A DNA stretch of 64,000 nt from Actinomadura graeca (GCF_019175365.1 NZ_CP059572.1:6324001-6388000); one strand, 5' to 3'. Counted from the first letter of the stretch, positions 31,982-41,088 are shown. The notes: generated from the sequence alone by a model not told the origin. A program made the numbers and translations.

Positions 31982-34621
31982 ATGGCTGCGAGCCGCCCGG
32001 CGGAGGGGCGCCGGCGCAGGCGCCCCATCCGGCTGCGCATCACGGCGCTGCTGCTCGTCCCGCTGGTGTCGCTGATCGCCCTGTGGGCGTTCGCCGCGAA
32101 CATCACGCTCGGCGCGGCGCAGGACAAGTACGACTTCTCCACCACCTACGAAAAGATGGGCCTGCCGGGGATCTACCTGGTCGGGCAGCTCCAGCAGGAA
32201 CGCTCGCTCAGCGTCGTCGCGCTGAGCACCCGCACGCCCCAGGACCGGCAGAAGCTCGGCGCCCAGCGGGCGCGGGTCAGCGCCGTCCAGGCGAAATTCC
32301 GGCAGTCGGCGCTGTCCGCGGACGCGATGGACGCCGCGAAGCCCGAGACCAAGCAGCGGCTGGGCGAGGCCGTCAGGTCGCTCGACGGCCTCCGCGGCCT
32401 GCGCGCGAAGGTCGACTCGGGGCGCGTCCCGACGCTGGAGGTCATCGACTCCTACAGCACCGTCCTCGACGACGTCATCCGCGTCTTCACCGGCCTCGTG
32501 GCGGTCAACGACCTGGCCATCTTCGAGCAGGGCCGCGCGCTCATCGCCATCGGCAACGCGCGCGCCTACATGCTCCGCGAGGACGCCCTGGTCACCGCGG
32601 CGATGGCGAAGAACGGGCGGCTGACCCCCGCCGAGCACACCGCGTTCGTCCAGTGGGCGGCCAACGGCCGGCAGGAGTTCGACTCCGGGCTCGCAGACCT
32701 CGGCGCGGACATCCGCGCGCCGCTCCGGCAGCTCGCCGCGTCCGACGGCTTCCAGCGCTACCGCGCGGCGGAGTCGGCGATCGTGAACTCCCGCGGCGAC
32801 CGGCTGCCCGCCGAGGCCGGTGACTGGGCGGCGAACACCACACTGTTGTCGCAGGCGTGGGAGCAGAAGGTCACCCAGGCGAGCCTTGCGCTGAACGAGC
32901 TCGCCAAGCCCATCGGCGAGCGGATCGTCCTGCGGCTCGTCCTCGCGGGCGGCTTCGGGCTCCTCGCGGTGGTCGCGTCGATCCTGCTGTCACTGCTGGC
33001 CGCCCGCAGCCTGTCGCGCGAGCTGCGCGACCTGCAGCGGGCCGCCCTCGACCTCGCCGAGGACCGGCTGCCCGGCGTCGTCGCCCGGCTGCGCCGCGGC
33101 GAGGAGGTGGACGTCGACGCGGAGGCGCCGCCGCTCGTCATCGGCAAGAGCCGCGAGGTCGCGCGTGTCGGCGACGCGTTCACGAAGGTGCAGTACACCG
33201 CGATCGACACCGCCGTCCGCGAGTCCTACCTGCGGCAGGGCATCAGCCGGGTGTTCCTCAACGTCGCGTGGCGCAGCCAGTCGCTGCTGCACCGCCAGCT
33301 CCGCATGCTGGACGAGATGGAGCGCGGCGCGTCCGACCCGAAGGCGCTGGAGGACCTGTTCCGCCTGGACCACCTCACCACCCGCATGCGCCGCCACGCC
33401 GAGGGCCTGGTCATCCTGTCGGGGACGTCCCCGGGCCGGGGCTGGAGCAAGCCGGTGCACGTCGAGGACGTCCTGCGCGCCGCCGTCTCGGAGGTCGAGG
33501 ACTACACCCGGGTGGAGATCGTCGTGGTCTCCGGCCAGGCCGCCGTGATCGGCGAGACGGTCGCCGACGTGATCCACCTGCTCGCCGAGCTGATCGAGAA
33601 CGCCACGGTGTTCTCGCCCTCGCCGACCGAGGTGCTGGTCCGCGGCGAGATGGGCGCGAACGGGTTCGCGGTCGACATCATCGACCGCGGCATCGGGCTC
33701 GACCAGGCCGAGCTGGACGCGCTGAACCTGCGGCTGTCGCGGCCCCCCGAGTTCGACCTCGCCGTCACCGACCGCCTCGGCCTGTTCGTCGTCGCGCGGC
33801 TCGCGGGACGGCACGGCATCAAGGTCGCGCTCCAGCCGTCCCTGTACGGCGGGGTCAGCGCGGTCGTGCTGATCCCCCCGCCGCTGATCGTGGACGTGGA
33901 GCAGCCCGACGACGAGCCCGTCGCCGCGGCGCCCGCGGCCCGGACCGCCGCACCGGCGGCGCCGGTCTCGGGCGGCCGGTGGGACGTCCCCGTCGCCCGG
34001 CCGGTCCCGACGGAGCCGTTCCGCGTGGACCACGTCCCGGGGAACGGCTCGAACGGCGTCTACCCGACGTCCACGGCCATGCTCAACGCGCCGGTCGCGT
34101 ACGACGGGCCGTCCGCGCCGCCCTCCCCTGCGCAGCCGCCGTCCATGCCGCCGCCGTCCATGCCGCCGCCGTCCGCGCCGTCGCCGGTGATGCCACCGGG
34201 GGCGCCGCCGGGGCCGTCCGTACCGCCCAGGGCACCCGGGCCGCCTCCGCCGGCCGGTCTGTCCGGGCCTTCCGGTCCCGCGCACGGGACGGGCGCCTTC
34301 AGCGCGTTCACCGAAACACCGTCGTCCGAAACCCCGGTGTCCGGAACCCCGCTTCCGGACCCGCCGGTGTCGTTCGGCGCACCGCCGGGGGACGGGCGCG
34401 CACCGCTGCCGCGCCGCGTCCGGCGGGCCAGCCTCGCTCCCCAGCTGCGTGACACCGGGACTCCGGCGCGACCCGCGCCGCCGGAGACCGGCGACGCGCT
34501 CGTCGCGTGGGAGGAGCGCTCGGCGGAGGCGTCCCGCGACCTGTTCGCATCACTGCAGGCGGGATGGCTCCGGGGCCGCGAGGACGAAGGGCCGGCAGAC
34601 GGTATGGAGGGAAGAACATGA
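31982..34621 (+). CDS. cvnA: Conservon sensor-kinase-like protein CvnA
   Basis: An 879-residue membrane protein. First helix about 17-39, then an extracellular nitrate/nitrite-sensor-like helical domain (about 60-310), second helix about 315-337, a HAMP-like linker, a HATPase domain with N-box LLAELIENATVFSP near 533-546, and a Pro-rich tail (after ~640) with repeats of SMPPP. Conservon CvnA proteins assemble with CvnB, C and D into a membrane G-protein-like signalling complex that influences development in Streptomyces. The stop overlaps cvnB (ATGA). Confidence 0.92.
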   Translation: MAASRPAEGRRRRRPIRLRITALLLVPLVSLIALWAFAANITLGAAQDKYDFSTTYEKMGLPGIYLVGQLQQERSLSVVALSTRTPQDRQKLGAQRARVSAVQAKFRQSALSADAMDAAKPETKQRLGEAVRSLDGLRGLRAKVDSGRVPTLEVIDSYSTVLDDVIRVFTGLVAVNDLAIFEQGRALIAIGNARAYMLREDALVTAAMAKNGRLTPAEHTAFVQWAANGRQEFDSGLADLGADIRAPLRQLAASDGFQRYRAAESAIVNSRGDRLPAEAGDWAANTTLLSQAWEQKVTQASLALNELAKPIGERIVLRLVLAGGFGLLAVVASILLSLLAARSLSRELRDLQRAALDLAEDRLPGVVARLRRGEEVDVDAEAPPLVIGKSREVARVGDAFTKVQYTAIDTAVRESYLRQGISRVFLNVAWRSQSLLHRQLRMLDEMERGASDPKALEDLFRLDHLTTRMRRHAEGLVILSGTSPGRGWSKPVHVEDVLRAAVSEVEDYTRVEIVVVSGQAAVIGETVADVIHLLAELIENATVFSPSPTEVLVRGEMGANGFAVDIIDRGIGLDQAELDALNLRLSRPPEFDLAVTDRLGLFVVARLAGRHGIKVALQPSLYGGVSAVVLIPPPLIVDVEQPDDEPVAAAPAARTAAPAAPVSGGRWDVPVARPVPTEPFRVDHVPGNGSNGVYPTSTAMLNAPVAYDGPSAPPSPAQPPSMPPPSMPPPSAPSPVMPPGAPPGPSVPPRAPGPPPPAGLSGPSGPAHGTGAFSAFTETPSSETPVSGTPLPDPPVSFGAPPGDGRAPLPRRVRRASLAPQLRDTGTPARPAPPETGDALVAWEERSAEASRDLFASLQAGWLRGREDEGPADGMEGRT

Positions 34622-35037
34622 CGTATCAGGGTGTCGCCGCCGAGCTGGGCTGGCTGCTCGACGACCTCGTGGACCGCGTCCCGCAGGTCCGCAAGGTCGT
34701 CGTGCTGTCCCGCGACGGCCTGGTCATGGGCGCCTCGCGCGGCGTCGGGCGCGAGGACGCGGAGTACCTCGCCGCGCTGGCCGCCGGGTTCCACAGCCTC
34801 GCCATCGGGGCCAGGCCGCAGCTGGACTCCGGGGGGATCCGGCAGACCCTCGTCGAGATGGAGGGCGGACTGTTCTTCGTCGTCCCGGCGGGCGCCAACA
34901 GCTGCCTGGCCCTGCTCAGCGACGTCGGCGCGAACGCGGGCCTCGTCGCCTACGAGATGACGATGCTGGTCAAGCGTGTCGGCAAGCAGCTGTCCACCGG
35001 CCTGAGACAGGGCGGACCGGGACCTGGATCCCGGTGA
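34618..35037 (+). CDS. cvnB: Conservon roadblock/LC7 protein CvnB
   Basis: A 139-residue roadblock/LC7-fold protein (LGWLLDDLVDRVPQVRKVVVLSRDGLVMGAS; GLFFVVPAGANSCLALLSD). In conservons it bridges the sensor and the GTPase, acting as a possible GAP-like or adaptor subunit. It overlaps the cvnA stop and is followed 6 bases later by cvnC. Confidence 0.93.
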   Translation: MTYQGVAAELGWLLDDLVDRVPQVRKVVVLSRDGLVMGASRGVGREDAEYLAALAAGFHSLAIGARPQLDSGGIRQTLVEMEGGLFFVVPAGANSCLALLSDVGANAGLVAYEMTMLVKRVGKQLSTGLRQGGPGPGSR

Positions 35038-35043
35038 TCCCCG

Positions 35044-35496
35044 ATGGACCCCAGCGTCCCTAGCGTGCCCGGCGTTCCCGGGGTGCCCGGCGTTCCCGGG
35101 GGTCCGGGCGGCTCGGGGACGCCGGGGCGGGAACGGTGGCTGGACGACGCCGCCGGTCCCATCGTCCGCCCGTACGCGGTGACCCGTGGCCGGACCCGGC
35201 CGACCGGCGAGCCGCTGGACATCGTGGCGATCCTCGTCGCGACCGGCGGGCGGCCGCCCGAGCCCGGCCGGATGTCGCGCGAGCAGCGCCGCCTGCTCGC
35301 GCTGTGCCGCCGCCCGCACACCATCGCCGACCTCGGCTCCGAACTCGACCTCCCGCTCGGCGTCGTCCGCGTGCTCGCGGGCGACCTGCTGGACTCCGGT
35401 CTCGTGCGCGTCCAGCGGTGGGCGGAGCCGTCCGTCCAGCCCCATACCGACCAGAACCTGCTCAGGAGGGTGCTCGATGAACTCCGCGCGCTCTGA
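35044..35496 (+). CDS. cvnC: Conservon DUF742 protein CvnC with collagen-like N-terminus
   Basis: A 150-residue DUF742 winged-helix protein (VRPYAVTRGRT; SREQRRLLALCRRPHTIADLG; PLGVVRVLAGDLLDSGLV). The first ~28 residues are a short Gly-x-Pro-type run (PGVPGVPGVPGGPGG), unusual for this family. Its end overlaps the start of cvnD by 20 bases. Confidence 0.9.
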   Translation: MDPSVPSVPGVPGVPGVPGGPGGSGTPGRERWLDDAAGPIVRPYAVTRGRTRPTGEPLDIVAILVATGGRPPEPGRMSREQRRLLALCRRPHTIADLGSELDLPLGVVRVLAGDLLDSGLVRVQRWAEPSVQPHTDQNLLRRVLDELRAL

Positions 35497-36211
35497 CCCC
35501 CCGCCCGACGGCCCTCCCGGCGACGGGACGGACGACCGCTACGACGGCCCCCGTGTCGCGCTCAAGATCCTCATCGCCGGGGGGTTCGGGGTCGGCAAGA
35601 CGACCCTCGTCGGCGCGGTCAGCGAGATCCGCCCGCTGCGCACCGAGGAGGCCCTCACCGACGCGGGCGCCGCCGTGGACGACCTCGACGGCGTGGCCGC
35701 CAAGTCCACCACCACCGTGGCCATGGACTTCGGCCGCATCACCCTGCGCGACGGCGTCGCGATCTACCTGTTCGGGACGCCGGGCCAGGAGCGTTTCTGG
35801 TTCATGTGGAACGAGCTGTCGCGCGGCGCGCTCGGCGCGGTGGTGCTCGCCGACACGCGGCGGCTCACGGCGAGCTTCGCGTCCATCGACTACTTCGAGG
35901 AGAAGGGGACGCCGTTCGTCGTCGCCGTCAACTGCTTCGAGGGCGCCGACCGCTACGAGCCGCCGGAGGTCCGGACGGCGCTGGACATCGACCAGCACGT
36001 GCCCGTCCTGCTCTGCGACGCCCGGCAGGAGACGTCGGCGAAGGACGTGCTGGTCGCGGTGGTCGAGCACGCGCTGCGGCTCGCCAGCGGCGCACCCGTG
36101 CCCGGACCCGGGCCGGGCCACGCCACGGACCGCCCGCCGGGGGCGCGGACAGCGCCGGGACTGCGCCTGTGGGAAGCCGTCCCCCGCGCGCGGTCCCCTG
36201 TGGAAGAGTGA
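35477..36211 (+). CDS. cvnD: Conservon GTPase CvnD
   Basis: A 244-residue small GTPase-like protein. P-loop GGFGVGKTT at 35-43; switch II-like LFGTPGQERF at 98-107; NCF in place of the NKxD guanine motif, common in CvnD. AGGAGGG lies 7 bases upstream of ATG 35477. It completes the four-gene conservon. The C-terminal tail (about 205-244) is Pro/Gly-rich. Confidence 0.93.
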   Translation: MNSARSDPPPDGPPGDGTDDRYDGPRVALKILIAGGFGVGKTTLVGAVSEIRPLRTEEALTDAGAAVDDLDGVAAKSTTTVAMDFGRITLRDGVAIYLFGTPGQERFWFMWNELSRGALGAVVLADTRRLTASFASIDYFEEKGTPFVVAVNCFEGADRYEPPEVRTALDIDQHVPVLLCDARQETSAKDVLVAVVEHALRLASGAPVPGPGPGHATDRPPGARTAPGLRLWEAVPRARSPVEE

Positions 36212-36217
36212 GGAGCA

Positions 36218-36243
36218 ACCGGGCGCAGGACGCGTCGCCCGGT
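36218..36243. terminator. Hairpin between convergent cvnD and HxlR genes
   Basis: ACCGGGCG (36218-36225) pairs with CGCCCGGT (36236-36243) around a 10-base loop. It lies between the two convergent stops with no T tract, a plausible bidirectional terminator. Confidence 0.45.
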
Positions 36244-36264
36244 GCTGGGGGCGGGCGTCCGGGG

Positions 36265-36801
36265 TCAGGCGTGATCCCCGCCATCCTGGACGTCCGCTTC
36301 CCCGGGCTCCGGGGACCACGGCTCGGGCTCGCGGGGCGGGCGCATGATGATCTCGCCGACCGGGACGTCGTGGCCGGACGCGCAGCGGACCTGTGACGCG
36401 ACCGGCTCGTCGCAGCCGGCGTGGGTGAGCATGACCTGGCGGCCCTCCTCGTGCGGGAGGTAGGTCTCGCCCCACTCCATGAGCCCGACGAGCGTCGGCG
36501 CGAGGTCGAGTCCCATCTTGGTCAGGTGGTACTCGTAGCGGGTGCGCTGGCCCGGCTCCTGGTAGGGCTCCCTGCTCAGCAGCCCGGCCTTCACCAGATG
36601 GCGCAGGCGGGCCGTGACCGCGGATTCGGTCATGCCGAGATTGCGGACGAAGTCCCCGAAGCGGTTCGTCCCGAAGTACGCCTCGCTGAGCACCAGGACC
36701 GCCGACGGGGGACCGAGCGCCGAGAGCGTCCTGGCCACCGGGCAGTTCTGCATCGACCAGGCCGACCGGTCGGCGAAGTGCCCCTCGAGTGTGATCGTCA
36801 C
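36265..36801 (-). CDS. HxlR family transcriptional regulator
   Basis: A 178-residue winged-helix regulator. It has CPVARTLSALG at residues 20-30, the family position for a redox- or electrophile-sensitive Cys20, then FGDFVRNLGMTESAVTARLRHLVKAGLL and the wing. The C-terminal 60 residues are an unusual extension containing Cys129 and Cys138. It is divergent from the MFS exporter, whose promoter carries two matching dyads, so this protein is probably its repressor. Confidence 0.88.
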   Translation of the reverse strand: MTITLEGHFADRSAWSMQNCPVARTLSALGPPSAVLVLSEAYFGTNRFGDFVRNLGMTESAVTARLRHLVKAGLLSREPYQEPGQRTRYEYHLTKMGLDLAPTLVGLMEWGETYLPHEEGRQVMLTHAGCDEPVASQVRCASGHDVPVGEIIMRPPREPEPWSPEPGEADVQDGGDHA

Positions 36802-36827
36802 GTACCGAGTATACGCAGCGAATCCAC

Positions 36828-36892
36828 CTGACTTCTATTGACCAAAGTCAGCCTCCTCGCTAGCCTCCCTGACTATGGTGCAACAAAGTCAG
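36828..36892. promoter_or_regulatory. Twin operators and promoter for the MFS exporter
   Basis: Two dyads of identical geometry occur: CTGACTT (36828-36834) with AAGTCAG (36845-36851), and CTGACTA (36869-36875) with AAGTCAG (36886-36892), each with a 10-base spacer and 41 bases apart. A promoter TTGACC (36838-36843), 17-base spacer, TAGCCT (36861-36866) lies between them. Its start would fall at about 36873-36875, on the ATG, so a leaderless message is likely. No Shine-Dalgarno precedes the ATG. Binding by the HxlR protein is inferred. Confidence 0.6.
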
Positions 36893-38317
36893 GTTCGCTC
36901 CGGGCCGGCGCTCGCCGTGCTCTGCGTCGCCTCCTTCATGGCGGGCCTCGACCTGTTCATCGTCAACGTGGCCTTCGACGACATCGGCCGCGACTTCCGC
37001 GGGGAGTCGCTCGCCGACCTGTCCTGGGTGCTGAACGGCTACGCGATCGTGTTCGCGGCGCTGCTCGTCCCGCTCGGCCGCCTCGCCGACCGCTACGGCC
37101 GCAAGTCCGGCCTGCTGGCCGGCCTCGTGGTGTTCACGCTCGCCTCGCAGGCGTGCGCCGCGGCCCCCTCCCTGTGGTGGCTGGTCGCGTTCCGCGTCCT
37201 GCAGGCCGTGGGCGCGGCGGCGCTCATCCCCACCAGCCTCGGCCTGCTGCTGGCGGTGTTCCCGCCCGGGCGGCGGGCCGGCGCGGTGCGGATCTGGTCG
37301 GCCTCCTCCGCGCTCGCCGCCGCGGCCGGCCCGGCGCTCGGCGGCGTCCTCGTGGACGCGTCGTGGCGCTGGGTGTTCGAGGTCAACGTCCCGATCGGCC
37401 TGCTCGCGGTGCTGCTCGCGCTGCGCTGCGTCCCCGACTCCCGCGAGGGCGCCGCGGCGCGCGTCCCCGACCTGCCGGGGGCGGCGGTGCTGACGGCGGG
37501 CATCGCGCTGCTGGCGCTCGCCCTGGTGAAGATCAACGACTGGCCCGCGCAGCGCGTCCTGCTCGCCGTGGCCGCCGCCGTGGTCGTCCTCGGCGGCTTC
37601 TGGGCCCGCTCGGTGCGCCACCCGTCGCCGGTGATCGAGCCGTCCCTGCTGGCGGTGCGCACCTTCTTCTGGTCGAACGCGGCCATCCTGCTCTTCACCG
37701 TGGCCTTCGCGGCGAACCTCCTCCTCGGCGTGCTGTGGATGCAGCAGATCTGGCACTACTCGGCGATCCGCACGGGCCTCGGCGTCGCGCCCGGCCCGCT
37801 GATGGTCCCGCCGATGGCGCTGATCGCCGGGAAGCTGGCCGCCCGCGGCGTCCCCGTCGGCCGGATCACCGCCGCCGGGTGCCTGATGTGCGCGCTCAGC
37901 GTCGCGCTCATCGCGACGGGTCTCGGGCAGACCCCGGCGTACGCGTCCGAGCTGCTGCCCGGCTGGCTCATCGGCGGCACGGGCGTCGGCCTGGCGCTGC
38001 CCACCATCCTCTCGGCCTCCGCGGCCGACCTGCCGGACGGCCGGTTCGCGACCGGCAGCGCCGTCGTCAACATGAGCCGCCAGGTCGGCAGCGTCCTCGG
38101 CGTGAGCCTGGCCGTCGCGGTGCTCGGCGCACCGCGCGGCTACGACGACGCCCACACCGGCTACGTGCACGCCTGGCTCGTCGTCGGTGCCTTCATGGTC
38201 GCCGCCGCGGCGGCCGGGCTCGGCATGTCCCCGCGGCGCTCCCGGCCGCGGCAGAGCCTTCCCGGCCCCGAGCACATCCCCGAAAGAGAACAGGAGGCGG
38301 TCGCCGGAACCTCGTGA
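36875..38317 (+). CDS. MFS drug exporter, DHA2 (14-TMS) type
   Basis: A 480-residue exporter with about 14 helices. Motif A LGRLADRYGRKSGLLAG, motif C-like GPALGGVLVDASWRWVFEVNVPIG and the usual DHA2 spacing are present. Probable proton-coupled multidrug export. ATG 36875 overlaps the second operator and has no ribosome-binding site (see the promoter entry). Confidence 0.92.
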   Translation: MVQQSQVRSGPALAVLCVASFMAGLDLFIVNVAFDDIGRDFRGESLADLSWVLNGYAIVFAALLVPLGRLADRYGRKSGLLAGLVVFTLASQACAAAPSLWWLVAFRVLQAVGAAALIPTSLGLLLAVFPPGRRAGAVRIWSASSALAAAAGPALGGVLVDASWRWVFEVNVPIGLLAVLLALRCVPDSREGAAARVPDLPGAAVLTAGIALLALALVKINDWPAQRVLLAVAAAVVVLGGFWARSVRHPSPVIEPSLLAVRTFFWSNAAILLFTVAFAANLLLGVLWMQQIWHYSAIRTGLGVAPGPLMVPPMALIAGKLAARGVPVGRITAAGCLMCALSVALIATGLGQTPAYASELLPGWLIGGTGVGLALPTILSASAADLPDGRFATGSAVVNMSRQVGSVLGVSLAVAVLGAPRGYDDAHTGYVHAWLVVGAFMVAAAAAGLGMSPRRSRPRQSLPGPEHIPEREQEAVAGTS

Positions 38318-38436
38318 GCAAGGCCATCGACAGTACGACCCCTGCAAGCACGACCAGAAGAGCCCGGGCGCGGACGAAACCTTGACCCGGACGGCCCGCC
38401 AGGCGGTCCGGTTCGTCCCGTCGCCCCCTCGCCACG

Positions 38437-38469
38437 GTGGGCGCCTTCCATCCGGAGGGAGGCGCCCAC
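38437..38469. terminator. Hairpin downstream of the MFS gene
   Basis: GTGGGCGCCT (38437-38446) pairs perfectly with AGGCGCCCAC (38460-38469), extendable by three pairs with one wobble. It stands 120 bases after the MFS stop in a 297-base gap otherwise without features, and may end that transcript. Confidence 0.5.
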
Positions 38470-38614
38470 TGGGGTGCGGAGCGCTCCGAGGAAGGCCCGC
38501 AGGGATCGGCAGGCCCGGCAGGAATGGGAATCGCCGCGGGGGCCGGAATCCCGCGGCAACTAGAATCGCCGTGGGGAACGGTCAGGTACACGGAACCGAC
38601 GCGGCGGGCTGAGC

Positions 38615-39274
38615 ATGGAACAGGTCGACGGGGTGCGCCGGGCGCAGGGCGCGGCACGGCTGCCGTCCGGGCGCCATCGCCTTTCGCGCAGCTATGTGGC
38701 CGGCAACCAGCGTGCCCGCATCCTCCGGTCCGTCATCGACATCGTCGGCTCGAAGGGGTACGCGCAGCTGACCGTCGACTCCGTCGTGACGTCGTCGGCC
38801 GTGTCCAAGAAGACGTTCTACGAGCATTTCCGGAACAAGGAGGAGGCGTTCTTCGCGGCCTACGACTCGGTCGCCTCGCGGCTGGTCGACGCCGTCTCCG
38901 CCGCGTTCGACTCGCACGCGGCCCCCGACGCGCGGCTGCGCGCGGGCCTCGGCGCGCTGCTGGACTTCCTCGCCGCCGAGCCCCTCGCCGCGCGGATGTG
39001 CGTCGTGGAGGTGATGGCGGCCGGCCCGGACGCCGTCGCGCGGCGGGACGAGGTGAAGCAGCACTTCAACGCGACCATCGTGACGCACCTGCTGGCGCTG
39101 TACCCCGGCTGCCCGGAGCCGGAACTGACCGCCGAGGTGATCGTCGGCGGGGTGCACGAGGTCGTGTACAGCAGGATCAGCCGGGGCGAGGCCCACCTGC
39201 TCCCCACCCTGTGGCGTGGCCTGGTCGGCATGTTCGTCCTCCCCGTGCCGCCGGAGCCTGAGCAGCAGCGCTAG
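38615..39274 (+). CDS. TetR family transcriptional regulator
   Basis: A 219-residue TetR protein with a basic N-terminal arm (1-30). The helix-turn-helix is at about 33-82 (IVGSKGYAQLTVDSVV, then VSKKTFYEHFRNKEEAF). The ligand domain has MCVVEVMAAGPDAV, as in TetR_C of many actinomycete repressors. It stands alone, with an intergenic region on both sides, so its target is unclear; the DHA2 exporter upstream or the secreted proteins downstream are possible. Confidence 0.88.
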   Translation: MEQVDGVRRAQGAARLPSGRHRLSRSYVAGNQRARILRSVIDIVGSKGYAQLTVDSVVTSSAVSKKTFYEHFRNKEEAFFAAYDSVASRLVDAVSAAFDSHAAPDARLRAGLGALLDFLAAEPLAARMCVVEVMAAGPDAVARRDEVKQHFNATIVTHLLALYPGCPEPELTAEVIVGGVHEVVYSRISRGEAHLLPTLWRGLVGMFVLPVPPEPEQQR

Positions 39275-39438
39275 TCCGCCCCTCGCCCCCTTCTTGGTGT
39301 GGCCGTATCAGGCCATCGGGGGCGGTGTCCGGAAAGGCGCGTCCGGGCGTCCCGCCTCAGAAAAGGACACCGGGTACGTCACGGTACTCCGACGCCGAAA
39401 AGGGTTTCACCAAACATCGGGTACGGCGGCGTACTTGA

Positions 39439-39448
39439 GAAACGTTTC
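39439..39448 (+). promoter_or_regulatory. GAAACGTTTC palindrome upstream of a secreted-protein gene
   Basis: A perfect 10-base palindrome lies in a 228-base gap, 55 bases before the GTG of the secreted protein, in a locally AT-rich stretch that includes CAGTTTATGTTTCGG. A LacI/TetR-type operator is plausible. Nothing else was recognised in the gap. Confidence 0.4.
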
Positions 39449-39502
39449 AGTTTATGTTTCGGTGCGGGGGCCACGACGACCGCACGTGAAAGGACAGCCG
39501 AG

Positions 39503-40222
39503 GTGCCGAAACCGTTCACGCTCCTGCTCCCCGCCCTCGGGGCCGGTGCCCTCCTGATGGCCGCCGCGACCACCGCCCCCGCCGCGACCGCCCCCGCCCC
39601 GTCGCCCGCCCTCTCCACGACGATCACCTCGGGCGGCAAGCCCTACAGCGGCGACGTCAAGGCCACCAACATCAACGGCACCCGGCTGTCGGGGAACGGG
39701 CCGGGCGTCGGCCTGATCACGACCACCTGCACGAGCGCGACGCTCGTCGCCGCGGTGGTGTCCGACGGCACCTCCGGCTCCCTCAAGGACCTCGCGCTCA
39801 GCGGCTGCACGAACAACTTCGGCGGCAGCGACACGATCACCGTGGGCAACCTGCCCTACACCGGCGGGTCCGTCGTCCACGACCCGGTGAGCGGGGGGCG
39901 TGACGGCGTTCTGAAGATCAACGCGCCGAACCCGGGCGTGGACGTCAAGGCCGTCCTGAACCTCAAGTCGCTGGGCCGCACCGAGACGTGCCACTACGGG
40001 CTCACGGGCAGCGCCCCGCTGACCATCGACCTGTTCAACGGCAACAACCCCGCCCGTCCCGACACCGCGAACGCGCACTCCCAGGGTGAGCTGAAGGGCC
40101 AGTCGCTCCAGAAGGTCGCCAGTTCCGAGAACACCAGCGGCTGCCCCGCGAGCGCCTCGGCCAACGGCCGCTACCAGCTCCTGACCTCACCCGGCGGCGC
40201 CGACCTCCTCCTCGGGCCCTGA
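39503..40222 (+). CDS. Secreted protein of unknown function
   Basis: A 239-residue exported protein. The signal peptide spans about residues 1-28 (LLLPALGAGALLMAAATTAPA). The mature part is beta-rich with several cysteines (TTTCTSATLV, LSGCTNNF, TCHYGLTG, SGCPAS), likely disulfide pairs. I do not recognise the family; extracellular Ig- or lipocalin-like structure is possible. GTG start at 39503 with AAAGGACAG upstream. It shares a region with the two paralogous secreted proteins that follow. Confidence 0.75.
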   Translation: MPKPFTLLLPALGAGALLMAAATTAPAATAPAPSPALSTTITSGGKPYSGDVKATNINGTRLSGNGPGVGLITTTCTSATLVAAVVSDGTSGSLKDLALSGCTNNFGGSDTITVGNLPYTGGSVVHDPVSGGRDGVLKINAPNPGVDVKAVLNLKSLGRTETCHYGLTGSAPLTIDLFNGNNPARPDTANAHSQGELKGQSLQKVASSENTSGCPASASANGRYQLLTSPGGADLLLGP

Positions 40223-40269
40223 CAGCCGCCGCACCCGTGCTCCCCGTCCCCCGCCTCCTGGAGAACGCC

Positions 40270-41088
40270 GTGAGATCCCCGTTCCGCTCGCGCCGCCGGC
40301 CGGCACGAGCCGTTCTCGCCCTCGCCGCCGCCCTGCCCGCCACCGTCCTGCCCGCCGCCGTCCTCGCTCCGCCCGCGTCGGCCGAGCCGCTCCCGACCTT
40401 CAGTTTCGCCAAGTGCCCGGCGCTGCCCGCGGGCGCCGACCCGTCCTTCTGGAACTGCAACGTCGCCGTCATCAACGGCGGGCAGTTCACCTTCGGCCGC
40501 TTCGACCAGCGGCTCACGTCCCCGATCACCATCACGTACGCGGTGGGGTTCGACCCCGAGACCCTGGAGCAGAAGGTGCGCGTCGGGGGCTTCGAGGCCG
40601 CGAAGATGCTGGTCAAACCGGGCATCTTCGGCGACCCGATCCTCACCGCGGTGTACGCGCAGCCGGAGTACGCCGGTGCCATGGACCTGCGGGACGGCGA
40701 CGTCCTGCTGAACCTCAAGGTCAACGTGAGCAACCCCGTCCTCGGACGGTCCTGCTCCATCGGCTCGGACGCGGCGCCGGTCAAGCTGCGCCTCACCTTC
40801 GGCAAGACCAGCCCGCCGCCCCCCAACAAGCCGATCTCCGGCAGCTACCCGGTCGATGTGTCGACCGACCCGCCCGTCTTCAAGGCGACGATGGTCGACA
40901 ACTCCTTCGCCGTCCCGAGCGCCCACGGCTGCGGCCTGGCGGGCGCGCTGAACTGGGCGGTCGACCTTCAGGCGGCGCTGCCGTCCGCGGCCGGGAAGAA
41001 CACCGCGATCTTCTCCGAGTACGTGGGCTACCGCCCGTACACCAAGATCCCGCCCCGGCCGGCCGGGGCGCGGGGAAGCACCCCATGA
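40270..41088 (+). CDS. Secreted protein, paralog A
   Basis: A 272-residue exported protein. It has an arginine-rich n-region (RSPFRSRRRPAR) and hydrophobic core, with cleavage near ASA-EP at about 38. The mature part starts FSFAKCPALPAGADPSFWNCN and contains DPETLEQK, GRSCSIGSDAAPVKL and NKPISGSYPVDVSTDPPVFK. The GTG at 40270 after GGAGAA gives a better signal peptide than GTG 40237. It is close to paralog B immediately downstream. Function unknown. Confidence 0.78.
   Translation: MRSPFRSRRRPARAVLALAAALPATVLPAAVLAPPASAEPLPTFSFAKCPALPAGADPSFWNCNVAVINGGQFTFGRFDQRLTSPITITYAVGFDPETLEQKVRVGGFEAAKMLVKPGIFGDPILTAVYAQPEYAGAMDLRDGDVLLNLKVNVSNPVLGRSCSIGSDAAPVKLRLTFGKTSPPPPNKPISGSYPVDVSTDPPVFKATMVDNSFAVPSAHGCGLAGALNWAVDLQAALPSAAGKNTAIFSEYVGYRPYTKIPPRPAGARGSTP

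Noticed and set aside
34141..34250. Short repeats of proline codons in cvnA considered as a DNA repeat element
   Set aside because: They encode the Pro-rich tail of CvnA in frame.
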